Source of the DNA: Dendrocalamus latiflorus
Lineage: Eukaryota; Streptophyta; Magnoliopsida; Poales; Poaceae
Reading direction: 5' to 3'
NCBI GenBank assembly: GCA_017311315.1
Contig: CM029654.1
Coordinates: forward strand, 27,694,778 to 27,758,777
Length of the DNA stretch: 64,000 nt
A program made the translations under genes and the position numbers. The notes under the pieces were generated by a model, which was not told where the DNA came from, did not search any database, and saw only the letters and a program-made list of their open reading frames with translations. The first letter of the stretch is position 1. Each line of letters starts with the position of its first letter. Of the stretch, positions 10,585 to 21,019 are shown piece after piece.

Positions 10585-13582
10585 TCAGACCTGCGGGTTC
10601 CCGGCGCCTTCGGAGGGCCCAGCGTCGCCCTCGCCGCGTCGAGGGACCCCGTCCAGAAATTGGCCGACGCTCCCCGTCCCGTAGAGCGACTTCCGGAGCT
10701 CGATCCGTGCAGCTTCCGGACCGACGTAATCCCAGATCCGGTCGAAGAAGGGCCCGAGGGCACGGCGAGTGGAGCGGACAGCGCCGGACATCACTCCCGC
10801 CCCGCCAGGCATCTCCAGCTGGGGGTCATCCAGCCCGGCGACGTGCGTACAGCCGCGGTGCTGGAGGAGCGCGCACACCAAGCAGGCCGAAGTGTACGCG
10901 CAGTGGGTGCCAAAGGACGTCGCGGCGCCGCGCGCGACGTTGGCGGCATCCCCGACCCAGCGGAGGGTCCGAGACAACTCCTCCGGACCAAAGGCGCGGT
11001 CCGGCACCTCAGTTACTAGCCCTTGAAGATGGCTCTCCAGCGCTTGCATGGCGTCCCACGCAACCACCGAGGCGTCGCCAAGCGTCTGGTTACGCTCCGC
11101 TAGAGTCAAGGCAAGCTCGCCTTTTTCCTTCTCTAGCGAGGCGACCTGCGCCAGGAGCCCGTCCCGCTCCGCCGCAAACTTTTCTTCAGCAGCTGCCGCG
11201 GCCGACTCCTGCGCCGACGCAACAAGTCCCTCGGCGTGTGCCCTCGCTTCGGCACATTCCGCTTCCAGCTGGCGGATGCGGGCGTCCTGGGTAGAGCGGG
11301 CTCCGGAGGCTTCGCGTAGCTCCTCCTCGGCGACCCACAGTCTATCCTCGAGCGCCTTTCGGTCACGAGTATAGGCCGCTTGCAAGGCCTGCCCCAGCAC
11401 AAGTGTCTGTAGAGGGAGAAGACTCAGCAAGCTCAGCTAGATCAGGCGTTGTCGCATGAGTACTTACCCTCACCCCAGACACCTCGAAGGCGTCCTCGAG
11501 GCGTCCCGCACCGTAGGCCTGCAGCGCTTGCGGGTCAACGCTCGTGGCCGCGTCATTCACAATCCCGCGCCACGCCCTCAGCGTATCCGGAGGCGGCACG
11601 AAGTCCGCGGGGCTTACGTGCTCGGAGGCTCCATGTTCCGCCGAGTGCTCCCCCTCTGGAATGAGCAACGCTGCGTACAGGGATACGGGTGAGCACCCCA
11701 AGGCATAAAAGCACACACCGGAGTAAGCTAAGCCACCTTACCTTCGGTAGCAGAAGGAATGGTCCTGCCGCGGGCAGAAGCCTCCGCGTTCGGGGAGGGC
11801 GACGGCTGTCCCCGCGCGGTGGGCGGCGTGGCCAGGGGGCAGAAGGTGCGTATGCCGCAGGGTCTCCGGCGCTTGCGCTAGCGTCCCACAAGCTTCTGAT
11901 GCCCGTGGCCACGACGAATTCCCGCGGTGTCCGGTGGAGCTCCGGCCGCACGCACGGTCGTTTAGCCGGGGCAGCCAGCGGCGACACCGCCCCCGCAGCC
12001 GCGGTTAGCGAAGCCCCCGCGGCTGCCGCGCCCGGGGGCGAAGGTTCCATGGTGGCAGTTGTCGCAGGGGGCACCTCGGTTTCTGCTGCTGTCGGTAAGG
12101 GCAGCACGGCTCCGTGCGCCCCCGCGGAAGGTGCCTCCGGCACCACAGCGGCCACGGTCGAAAGCTCCACCTCGGCATCGCCGGTCCGCACGGGTTCCGC
12201 CTCGGTGACTTCGGCGGGCGGTGAGGTTTCCCCCCTTCGGCCGCTCGCGGCAAACCCGCCATCCGGGACGCTCGCCGAAGATACCTCGCCTTCGACGTCT
12301 GCGCCGCCCAAACCGGAATCGGCATATCTCGCCAAGTCCGATTCCGCGTCCGCCGCACCCTCGGAAGCACTAGCAGCAGCAGCAGCAGCCGCCGCGCTAA
12401 GCGCGGCAGGCGCCCCGCCGCGGCCCCTCTTCTGAGACGGGGTCTTTTTCGTCTTCGCTGCACCGTCGTCTGGAGCGACACGGTCCGGCACGGCAAGGCC
12501 CAGAGCCTCGCACACGCGGTTGATTCGCCCCAGCCCCGCCTCGGCAATAGCAGCCGCGCGTGGCTCGTGCTCCCTGCCGGTGTACGGCCCCAGGAATACG
12601 CGCGCGGCTTGCTCCGCCTCCTCCAAGGAAATCCTTGAAACAAAGGAGAAGACCATCAGCATATAACGCATTCCGCGTGAACAAAGGAGAGACGCGAGCG
12701 AGGCTTACGGAGATCGCCGGGCGCCGGCAGCAAGCAAACCCATGGCAAAACATTGTCGTCTCGACGCCTCTCGGCGGCAAGACGCCAGTCGCGGGCAAGC
12801 GGCGCCACACCGTACATCACGAACTCTTCGGCGAGGTCACGCATGTTGAAGTGGGCGGCCACGCCTACGAGCCGCTGGACCCTCCACTTGTCCTCGTCAT
12901 CGAGCGTTCGGCCGGGTGAGGGCTTGAACGCGATCGGTCGGCCTGTGCACTCAAGGCCACTCCCGCTCTCCACACGGTGGTAGAACCACCGCTTCATCCA
13001 GTAAAACTCCCACTTCCCGCGAGTTGAGTTCGCGGGGAAGAGCTTCTTGCACGACGGACGAAGGACAAAGGTGACGCTACCAAAGGTCGACAGTGTCCCG
13101 TCCTTCCGGTCCTTGCGCTGGCATCGTGCCTCGTGAAGGTAGGCGAACAACGAGGCGCTGGGCCAACACGCCCCCGAGCGCAAGGCCCAGCTGTACACCG
13201 CGAGCCGGGCCACGGCGTTCGGAGTTAGTTGCGCCAGCTCCAGCCCGAAGGTCCGCAGCACGTCGCCCACGTCGAAAAAGGCAACGAACACGACCGCCTT
13301 CGACCTCTCGGGATGTGGTTCCGTCTCGTCGGCAGCGGGAAATCGTACCTCCTGGCGCTCGGACAATTTCCCCGCACGCAGTAGCCCTTGGATCGTCTCC
13401 TCAGTCACGAGCGAGGGGCCTAGCTCGCCGGAGAACGTGCCTTCCTCCTCCGCCACCAGCCACTCCTTGTCAGCCGCCGCCGGGTCGCGCTCTTGGAGCG
13501 TGTATTTCGCCTTCAACTGCGAGGATCGCCGGCGAACGACAGAGCCACCAACCATCTGGCCGCGCTTGCCACTGGAGGCCAT
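10585..13582 (-). CDS. Antisense multi-exon gene, 'putative gypsy type transposon' (Transposase_28-like) domain
   Basis: Four likely exons lie opposite to gag. Exon 1 (13582-12709) carries the conserved domain: VVFVAFFDVG, then LELAQLTPNAVARLAVY, then FYWMKRWFYHRV, ending at a GTAAGC donor. Exon 2 (about 12634-11742) is alanine- and acid-rich low complexity and ends at GTAAGG. Exon 3 (11670-11468) has a TACGCAG acceptor and GTAAGT donor. Exon 4 (11406-10585) opens after CTCTACAG and is a long Glu/Ala-rich coiled coil (residues about 15-110). Exons 3 and 4 join in phase. By hand I could not make exons 1-2 or 2-3 join in phase, so either my boundaries are off or there are indels. Such antisense genes are known from several large plant gypsy elements and their role is unclear. 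It lies between two arrays, so it could be read from its own promoter. Confidence 0.6.
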
Positions 13583-14216
13583 CGCTTCCCACAGAGAGAT
13601 TGAAGCGGTGAAGATATCGCGAAAGTGTCGAGGGCGGAGCAGGCAGGAAAGAGGGCGTAAAGGTGCGGGGGCGCTGTTACGGGGGGGCTATTTCAAGCCA
13701 TCCCGCCCGTACCGCCGCTATCGAAGCGTCACAACGATCCGCGTGCCGGATGCAACCGCAGCGGTGTAAAGGTCTGCCCCGCACGATTCCCCGTAATGGA
13801 AAGCGAAGTGTCGCGAAGGTCCACGTCGGGGCGCGACCGCAGTCGTACAAGCACCTGTTTAGCGCAATACCCCATACCCAAAGCTGGAAGGCCACGACCA
13901 CAAGCGCCAAGGGCCGTCACAGCACGACGCTACCTAGCCGCTGTTAAAGGCGCATTAATGGGCCAGGGGATCACAACCGCTCCGGCGCCGTGCCATTCAC
14001 TGCCCGCCCCGTGTCCCCCTTGCCTAGGGAAGAGGCGAGCGGCCGCGCACACGCAACCGTCCACATCCCGCCGCCCGCCAGTCGTAGGCCGCCACGTGCC
14101 CCGGGCACGTCGGGTCGCACGGTACGGGAACCTAACCCTGGCAGGCCGGGGGCCGATGTGATTCCCGGTACCTTTACAGCGCAAGGCCGCATCGCAAGAC
14201 CACAAGTCACCGCACG
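13583..14216 (-). other. 5' flank of the antisense gene
   Basis: These 634 bp lie between the antisense start codon and the 65-bp array. They are GC-rich with no sense ORF worth calling. A promoter for the antisense gene would be expected here, but I see no clear TATA box in the right orientation. Confidence 0.35.
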
Positions 14217-15505
14217 CGCCTACTTCGACTAGGCGCCAGCTCCGCTGCCACCCGTTCGAAGGGTAGGGGACGGAGCGCGCGCGTCTACTTCGACTAGGCG
14301 CCAGCTCCGCTGCCACCGGTTCGAAGGGTAGGGGACGGAGCGCGCGCGTCTACTTCGACTAGGCGCCAGCTCCGCTGCCACCCGTTCGAAGGGTAGGGGA
14401 CGGAGCGCGCGCGTCTACTTCGACTAGGCGCCAGCTCCGCTGCCACCCGTTCGAAGGGTAGGGGACGGAGCGCGCGCGTCTACTTCGACTAGGCGCGAGC
14501 TCCGCTGCCGAAGGGTAGGGGACGGAGCGCGCGCGTCTACTTCGCCTAGGCGCCAGCTCCGCTGCCACCCGTTCGAAGGGTAGGGGACGGAGCGCGCGCG
14601 TCTACTTCGCCTAGGCGCCAGCTCCGCTGCCACCGGTTCGAAGGGTAGGGGACGGAGCGCGCGCGTCTACTTCGACTAGGCGCCAGCTCCGCTGCCACCC
14701 GTTCGAAGGGTAGGGGACCGAGCGCGCGCGTCTACTTCGACTAGGCGCGAGCTCCGCTGCCACCCGTTCGAAGGGTAGGGGACGGAGCGCGCGCGTCTAC
14801 TTCGCCTAGGCGCCAGCTCCGCTGCCACCCGTTCGAAGGGTACGGGACGGAGCGCGCGCGTCTACTTCGCCTAGGCGCCAGCTTCGCTGCCACCCGTTCG
14901 AAGGGTAGGGGACGGAGCGCGCGCGTCTACTTCGACTAGGCGCGAGCTTCGCTGCCACCCGTTCGAAGGGTAGGGGACGGAGCGCGCGCGTCTACTTCGA
15001 CTAGGCGCCAGCTTCGCTGCCACCCGTTCGAAGGGTAGGGGACGGAGCGCGCGCGTCTACTTCGCCTAGGCGCCAGCTTCGCTGCCACCCGTTCGAAGGG
15101 TAGGGGACGGAGCGCGCGCGTCTACTTCGCCTAGGCGCCAGCTTCGCTGCCACCCGTTCGAAGGGTAGGGGACGGAGCGCGCCCGTCTACTTCGCCTAGG
15201 CGCCAGCTGCGCTGCCACCCGTTCGAAGGGTAGGGGACGGAGCGCGCGCGTCTACTTCAACTAGGCGCCAGCTCCGCTGCCACCCGTTCGAAGGGTAGGG
15301 GACGGAGCGCGCGCGTCTACTTCGCCTAGGTGCCAGCTTCGCTGCCACCCGTTCGAAGGGTAGGGGACGGAGCGCGCGCGTCTACTTCGCCTAGACGCCA
15401 GCTTCGCTGCCACCCGTTTGAAGGGTAGGGGACGGAGCGCGCGCGTCTACTTCAACTAGGCACCAGCTTCGCTGCCACCCGTTTGCAGGGCAGGGGACGG
15501 AGCAA
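14217..15505 (+). repeat. 65-bp tandem array
   Basis: About twenty copies of a 65-bp unit include GGCGCCAGCTCCGCTGCCAC, then CCGTTCGAAGGGTAGGGGAC, then GGAGCGCGCGCGTCTACTTC. One copy near 14500 has lost about 9 bp. The last copies, after 15400, are more diverged. CGGAGC and GCTCCG in adjacent half-units can form a 6-bp stem. Single degenerate units also recur near 16380, so the array once extended further or has been seeded again. Confidence 0.93.
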
Positions 15506-16535
15506 GCTTGAAGAACGAAGAACAGCACATACGACCACAATAACTCCAACATGCAAAGGTCAAATTGCGGCAAGAACAGACATGCTCTTGTAAACAGATA
15601 TGCGTCGCCACACCAGCATATGCTCGTTTGCACGATCAGAGCGTATGGATGACTTCATATCTGTCTACGAGAGCAAGTCAGGCCTTGCCATTTCCGCATC
15701 AAGCTGTGAAGCATTCCCACAGCTAGGACATATTTTGTTCACCAGCGCTCGCGGCCATTGACGCCGGTCGACGCAGTCATCAAACGCAGATGAACAAAAT
15801 TTTCCCTACATGTGAGAAGTTAACCATGAACAGGTACGGAATGTGCAGCAAGGGATGTCTAGGGAGCGGCCCCCGACACCAACATATTTATACTCGGCCT
15901 CACCAGGCGAAGAGTCGCCAGCGTGAAGGGATGCCGATCGGCGGCATGCCAACCGACGGAAACACAAACGGAGGGTGTCGGGCGGTTCAGCTACCAGGGG
16001 TGCGCAAGTGCAACCGTCCGCACCCCACCGCGTGCACACCGGAAACCGCCGCACGCTCCACTCATGAGAAGGCGCACTGCCCGGTGCGACAACCTGCCCC
16101 CTGGCAAGGCGGCAAGGTCGCAACGACTACGGAGCGCGCGCGCCTCAGAAGTCCAAATGCCGGGAATCCGCCGTCGCATTGATGGTCACGACGCCTTAAG
16201 GCCTGCACCGCGCCAGGCACGCTTCACCACGTGGACGGCCGGAAGAGCGAGCATCGCAGTGCGTCCCTTATCGATTAAAGCTCATGCGGCGGCTCAGGGG
16301 CCCGCTATGCCTACCTATGCCTGCGCAACGCCCCCGGCGCGTGTCTGCTTCGGCTGGGGCCACTTCCGCCGCCGCCCAAATCGAAGGGTGAGGGCCGGAC
16401 CGTACGCATCTGCTTCGGCCACATCGCAGCCCCGGGTCAAGTTTGGAGAAGTTCACAGGCCGCGGGGACGGAGGGGGCCAAAGGACTCGGCGACATGGCT
16501 TCGGCCCTGTGAAGCCGTTCACCATGAGAGGCTCC
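15506..16535. other. 3' interior of the non-autonomous gypsy element
   Basis: About 1 kb between the 65-bp array and the 3' LTR has no supported ORF. It contains a degenerate array-like unit at 16380-16430 (TCGAAGGGTGAGGGCC) and a purine-rich stretch at 16464-16478 (GCGGGGACGGAGGGGG). The bases just before the LTR (ATGAGAGGCTCC) make a poor polypurine tract. Confidence 0.5.
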
Positions 16536-16674
16536 TGTCGTAGGGGTGGCCCCCACCTAAACCCAGCAAGCCTGGTACGAAGTTATAAGGCCCAGAATAG
16601 GCCACGTGTAATGATACAAATACCCCTGAAGGGGATGATCAGCTGTAAGGGCATAACTGTAAAAGCACTCCCCC

Positions 16675-16765
<91 letters not shown>

Positions 16766-16851
16766 ACCGGCCATGGGAAGGGGCAGGCCATCATACTCAT
16801 TTCCATCACTCTCCGCTACCATCTCTCTCTGTTTGGTCTGTAGCCACAACA
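16536..16851 (+). repeat. 3' LTR of the non-autonomous gypsy element
   Basis: This matches 5001-5245 but is 316 bp long, because the short TATATA stretch of the 5' copy has become an 84-bp TA run. The right end CCACAACA is followed by the target duplication CCAAC. Confidence 0.9.
16678..16761. repeat. (TA)n microsatellite inside the 3' LTR
   Basis: An uninterrupted run of about 42 TA units sits at the position of the LTR's TATA region. The 5' LTR has only about six units there. Confidence 0.97.
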
Positions 16852-16856
16852 CCAAC

Positions 16857-17538
16857 TATTTCCACACATACAAAGGTAGGAATCAATTTTGTGTTCTCCT
16901 TTTTTGTGCAGTGGTACATTGGTTTTCACCATGTAGGTAGGCTTCTTTGCTTTGCCTCTTTCCCTGTCGCAGGACATTTCCGCTCACATGTTGTACCCAA
17001 AAGATTATCTTGCCATTTGCTTTGAAATTACAAAGTAGTATATGTCTGAGTAATAAAATTTAATGGCCTATGTAGATCCGCTTTAATTAGGGACCACTAG
17101 ATTGAGTGATAGATGTTTTGCCTTTTATTTCTAAGAATTTCTAACTTATTTCTCTTTTTTGAATAATATCCAATGGTCAATATGATTCATTTTTAATTAG
17201 GGTCCACATGATAGATGGCTAGATGTTTTTCTTTATTATGAGAATTTCTAGCTTATTTCTGTATTTTCTTTGCAACTGTGAAATGCCTATCATCGACTTT
17301 GTTATATAATAGACTAGTTTAATCGGCCAACATAATTTTGCAGAGTATCCACAAAAGTTGAGCGGTGTTAAATATAAGATGGTGGCTATGGTACATACAA
17401 TTTTTAGTTAAGAACCTATGATGGCAGTATTCTTATTTATGTGCCATGAAGAATTTTGTTATCTTGCAAGAGCCACACTTATTTTTGTACTTTATTGCAA
17501 CCACCAGGGAGGCATCGACATAGGAAATCCAATCAGCA
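16857..17538 (+). promoter_or_regulatory. 5' leader and upstream region of the DUF4220 locus
   Basis: No ORF is supported. The end, CAACCACCAG|GGAGGCATCG, looks like a splice acceptor 27 bp before the ATG, so a 5'-UTR intron is likely. A 70-bp imperfect direct repeat (17085-17156 and 17194-17261, sharing AATTAGGG and ATTTCTA...CTTATTTCT) lies within it. The natural promoter has been pushed away by the LTR element upstream. Confidence 0.4.
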
Positions 17539-17742
17539 ATGGAAAGCTTGATGCAACTACTCCGTGAGTGGGAAATCCAGCTGCTAGTGCTCCTTAGCTT
17601 CATGCTACAGGTGTTCCTCTTCTTCACTGGCGGCCTTCGACGACGTACCACGAGCAGCTTCCTCAGATTTCTTACGTGGCTAGCATATTTGGGGGCTGAC
17701 GTGGTAGCAGTTTACACCCTCGGCTTAGTGTCGCGGCATGAT

Positions 17743-17958
17743 GGCCCTGTTTGGAACCGCGATCTGCGACCGCGCGGTGCGGTATCCTATCTGCGGCTCC
17801 GTGGCCGCGATACGAGGAATCGGCGGTGTAGTTCATTTTCCGATTTTTCCCCTCACGGGCGATCGTGAGAATCACGGCCACCGGCGTTTGGTGGGATTTT
17901 CCCGATTCTCGCGGTGGGGCACCCAGGAATCCGATTATAATCGGTTCCAAACAGGGCC
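17743..17958. mobile_element. 216-bp MITE inserted in exon 1 of the DUF4220 gene
   Basis: The ends are perfect 17-bp inverted repeats (GGCCCTGTTTGGAACCG), flanked by GAT at 17740-17742 and 17959-17961. There is no coding capacity. A 3-bp duplication and GGCCCTGTTTGG ends suggest a PIF/Harbinger (Tourist-like) MITE, although GAT is not the usual TAA/TTA target. Confidence 0.88.
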
Positions 17959-18735
17959 GATGATGCCACATTTGCCGCCACTGGGTGTCGCACATTAAGG
18001 GGGAGCCACCAATTGGTATTCTTGCGGGCGCCCTTTCTCCTCGTCCATCTTGGTGGGCAAGACACAATTACTGCTTTTGCCATCGAGGATAATAATTTGT
18101 GGTTGAGGCATTTGTGGAATCTAGTAGTTCAAGCAAGCCTAGTCTTGTATATCTTCTGGAAGTCGGCCGATGGCCTCAATAGGCAGCTTCTTGTTCCGGG
18201 CATCTTTGTGTTTGTTGCCGGAATAATCAAGTATGGGGAGAGGTCGTGGGCCCTCTGGTGTGGGAGGCTAAAAGTAATCGGAGACAACAATCGTGACCCT
18301 GTGATATCAGAACGGATTGAAATGGGTGCTCCCTATTCTGCCATTGTCTCCAAAGCTCTGCACTCAATGCCAGGTGTTCGAAGCATCTTTGCTGACTCCG
18401 CAGGCAGACACAGCTCTCTATATCACACAGAAGAATTTAATAATACAACACATCCGGACCTATCACCCAGGTTATTGGAGATTGAACTTGGCCTGATGTA
18501 CGATGATATCTTCACGAAGGCCACGGTGCTTCGGACAAGAGGTGGCATCATACTTTGGTGTATCTCGCAGATATCTACTGTGGTCGCTTTTGTGCTCTTC
18601 TTGATAAGCAACAAAGGTAGGTATGAATCCGTTGACATTGCAATCACCTATGCACTGTTTACCGGAGGTTTTTTCCTTGAGGTCTGTGCGATAGTAATCA
18701 CCGTGATCTCACCTTGGACTTGGGAGTGGCTGGAG

Positions 18736-18755
18736 GCTCGAAAGTGCTCGAAAGT
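18736..18755 (+). repeat. 10-bp tandem duplication causing a frameshift
   Basis: GCTCGAAAGT occurs twice back to back. Upstream coding (ending WTWEWLEARK) and downstream coding (NNIGWGQKRPLWSNSMGQ) are in frames that differ by exactly one base, as a 10-bp gain predicts. Confidence 0.88.
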
Positions 18756-19698
18756 CCAGGTGTCTTCTCTCCAATAATATTGGGTGGGGGCAGAAGCGGC
18801 CGTTGTGGTCAAATTCCATGGGTCAGTACAATTTGCTGAACAATTTTTGGCTGAAGTACGGCCAGCAATCAAGCTTGTGGAAGCGACGAGTGATGGTTGT
18901 CATCATAAAGGTGGTGGATGCCGTCGGCGGATTCAAGCTAAAACTCTGGATCAGTATGTTGTTAGACACCAAGATCATCAAGGTGGATGAGGAGGTCATG
19001 AAGTGTGTCGTACAGTTTGTTCAGCAGTTTCATTCAGATAAATCTAGTCCTGGCCAACAGTGGCCAAATCTTTATCCGGCATTGACAGATTGTCTACAGG
19101 ATCCGGAGGGCAATCTGGATTATCTCATTGTCTTCTTCCATGTATACACCGAGGTGCTGCTGAGTAGGTATTCTCCCACCGGCATGGAGGATGAATCTTC
19201 GGTGAGAGTGTGCCGGAAGCTGTCCAACTACATGCTCTACATTCTGGCCACGCGCCCTGAAATGCAGCCGGCCAAGCACGCCAAAGAGGGCCTGGCAACG
19301 TTTCTTAAGCAGATTACCGAATGGGGCAAAAGTGGTGGGGAAGGCGTCATCCTGACTGAAATAAAGGAGGAATATGGGTGGGGCATACCAGAGCCCTGTC
19401 CGTCTCCGGAAGCGATCAAGGAGGCGTGGATACGGTTCCTCATCTACGTCGCCGGCAAGTCGCCGCCGGAGGCGCACGCGGCGCAGCTGGCCAGGGGAGC
19501 GGAGCTCCTCACCTTCGCCTGGCTGCTCATGGCCCACCATCGGCTCGGGGACTATGCTTTCGGCCGGATTGAGTTTAGCGAATTATTTGGGGTTGCCTAA
19601 AACTTGGCGGATTTGCATGGCTAGCTACTTGCATGCACGCCCGAATTAATTATGTATGGCTGTTTAATTACTACAGTTTGTCAGCTACTCCTTACTAA

Positions 19699-20003
19699 GA
19701 GCAAGTACAATAATGGTCTTATAGCCAAGCTAGTCAGCATTTTTGCTGATGTGGAGGAGAGAAGAGAGGAGAGAGATGAGAGCTTGGCTCTCATGCAAGC
19801 AACAAGCTGGGCACGGGAGCATATGCAGTGATGGGCCAAGATAATAAATGTATGTGAGGAGGAACAGGAAAGAGAATGTGAGACATGGTACCACATAATA
19901 ATAAAAAACCTTTTGTAGACAAATAGAACACAAATTATTGTATAACTTGGCTCTTATAACTTGACTTATAGCCAAGCACTTGGCTCTATTATTGGACTTG
20001 CTC
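19699..20003. mobile_element. Tourist-like MITE 1
   Basis: A 305-bp element has GAGCAAGTACAATAATGG at the left end and the near-complement CTATTATTGGACTTGCTC at the right. It is flanked by TAA at 19696-19698 and 20004-20006. No coding capacity. It lies in the 3' flank of the DUF4220 pseudogene. Confidence 0.88.
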
Positions 20004-20009
20004 TAATAA

Positions 20010-20352
20010 GAGCAAGTTTAATAGTACAGATAGCTGCTACCTCCAATACATTCCATGTCATCAAAAGATAATGATGCAGTCAACTCATACAATAAGCTGG
20101 CTATAAGTTGTCTCCACAAGAGCTCTCAATCATTTAATACATACATGGGTATTGATAATTTAATACATGCATGGGTATAGCAATTAGTTCTATAGGTACA
20201 TGCATGGATAATGCCTCTTTTCCTGTGCTATAGTCTGACTCTTGCATGGGAGTCGGTTTGGCTCTCTCTCTCCTTTTCTCTCCCCTCCACATAGGACTAT
20301 GCTGATATGGATTCCCTTATAGCTAGCACAGTCAGCCTTATTAAACTTGCTC
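20010..20352. mobile_element. Tourist-like MITE 2
   Basis: A 343-bp element has GAGCAAGTTTAATA...TTATTAAACTTGCTC ends. TAA lies on each side (20007-20009 and 20353-20355), and the right-hand TAA is shared with MITE 3. It is nearly identical along its length to MITE 3. Confidence 0.88.
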
Positions 20353-20355
20353 TAA

Positions 20356-20706
20356 GAGCAAGTTTAATAAGTACAGATAGCTGCTACCTCCAATACATTT
20401 CCATGTCATCAAAAGATAATGATGCAGTCAACTCATACAATAAACTGGCTATAAGTTGTCTCCACAAGAACTCTCAATCATTTAATACATACATGGGTAT
20501 TGATAATTTAATACATGCATGGGTATAGCAATTAGTTCTATGGGTACATGCATGGATAATGCATCTTTTCCTGTGCTATAGCCTGACTCTTGCATGGGAG
20601 TCGGCTTGGCTCTCTCTCTCTCTCTCCTTTTCTCTCTCCTCCACATAGGACTATGCTGACATGGATTCCCTTGTAGCTAGCACAGTCAGCCTTATTAAAC
20701 TTGCTC
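20356..20706. mobile_element. Tourist-like MITE 3
   Basis: A 351-bp near-copy of MITE 2 in the same orientation, with only a few substitutions and a CT-repeat length change. It is flanked by TAA at 20353-20355 and 20707-20709. Confidence 0.88.
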
Positions 20707-20738
20707 TAATACTACTATGTATGTATGATCGTGAATCA

Positions 20739-20940
20739 GGGCAGTCCCAGTGCTCCACGTAGGATAGTGTCTATGACATTAATTAGATTGCCATGTAGGA
20801 GTTTTAGATGATGTGGCGCTATATTAAATAAGAGAGAGAAGAAAAAGAGGAAGAAACTGGGTCTCATGCAAGACCTAGTTTCTATGAGAAAACCAATGCA
20901 ATAGACACTACCAAATTTTGCATTGGAGAGATGGTGGTAT
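20739..20940. mobile_element. Truncated MITE-like insertion
   Basis: Starting at GGGCAGTCCCAGTGCTCC, this stretch breaks the otherwise matching 3' flank shared by the two DUF594 loci (both have GTATGTATGATCGTGAATCA just before it). Inverted matches occur inside, such as CAGTGCTCC against GCATTGGAG, but the expected right terminal repeat is missing. Its identity as a truncated MITE is tentative. Confidence 0.4.
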
Positions 20941-21019
20941 CTTCATGATAGATGGATAAAAATTATGATTGGTGGAGAGGAGAGAGAGATTTTGATCGCA
21001 CAGTGGGCTCGGCATGGAT

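Larger units (their letters stand above)
4996..16856 (+). mobile_element. Non-autonomous gypsy-type LTR retrotransposon with tandem arrays and an antisense gene
   Basis: The element proper is 5001-16851, bounded by matching LTRs and by CCAAC at 4996-5000 and 16852-16856 (5-bp target duplication). It has a primer-binding-like site just inside the 5' LTR and one sense ORF with gag and protease domains. No reverse transcriptase, RNase H or integrase is recognisable in its 11.3-kb interior, so it would need enzymes in trans. Most of the interior is three tandem arrays and a gene on the opposite strand. Gag-pro plus an antisense extra ORF recalls the Tat-type gypsy group (RIRE2, Grande and similar). 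That placement is inference. It inserted about 690 bp upstream of the DUF4220 start codon. Confidence 0.9.
17539..19600 (+). pseudogene. DUF4220/DUF594 family membrane protein gene, disrupted
   Basis: Grass DUF4220-DUF594 proteins have N-terminal membrane segments and a C-terminal DUF594 region. Their function is not established. Here the N-terminal membrane part starts at ATG 17539 (LLVLLSFMLQVFLFF, then a second segment). The conserved LLVHLGGQDTITAF lies downstream of an inserted MITE at 17743-17958. Two further membrane segments lie near codons 200 and 350. DUF594 follows, ending with LLTFAWLLMAHHRLGDYAFG and TAA at 19598-19600. There are two defects. The MITE keeps frame but brings stops. 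A 10-bp tandem duplication at 18736-18755 shifts the frame by one. Outside these the coding sequence is well kept, so inactivation looks recent. Removal of the MITE by splicing cannot be excluded, but the frameshift would remain. Confidence 0.85.

Noticed and set aside
10347..11294. Plus-strand frame of about 315 codons
   Set aside because: It lies opposite the coiled-coil exons of the antisense gene in GC-rich DNA. The composition (Arg/Pro/Ser) is typical of a reverse-frame shadow.
17743..17958. Intron of the DUF4220 gene
   Set aside because: The perfect inverted ends, 3-bp duplication and lack of GT-AG at the edges make it a MITE. Splicing from internal sites is not excluded but not supported.
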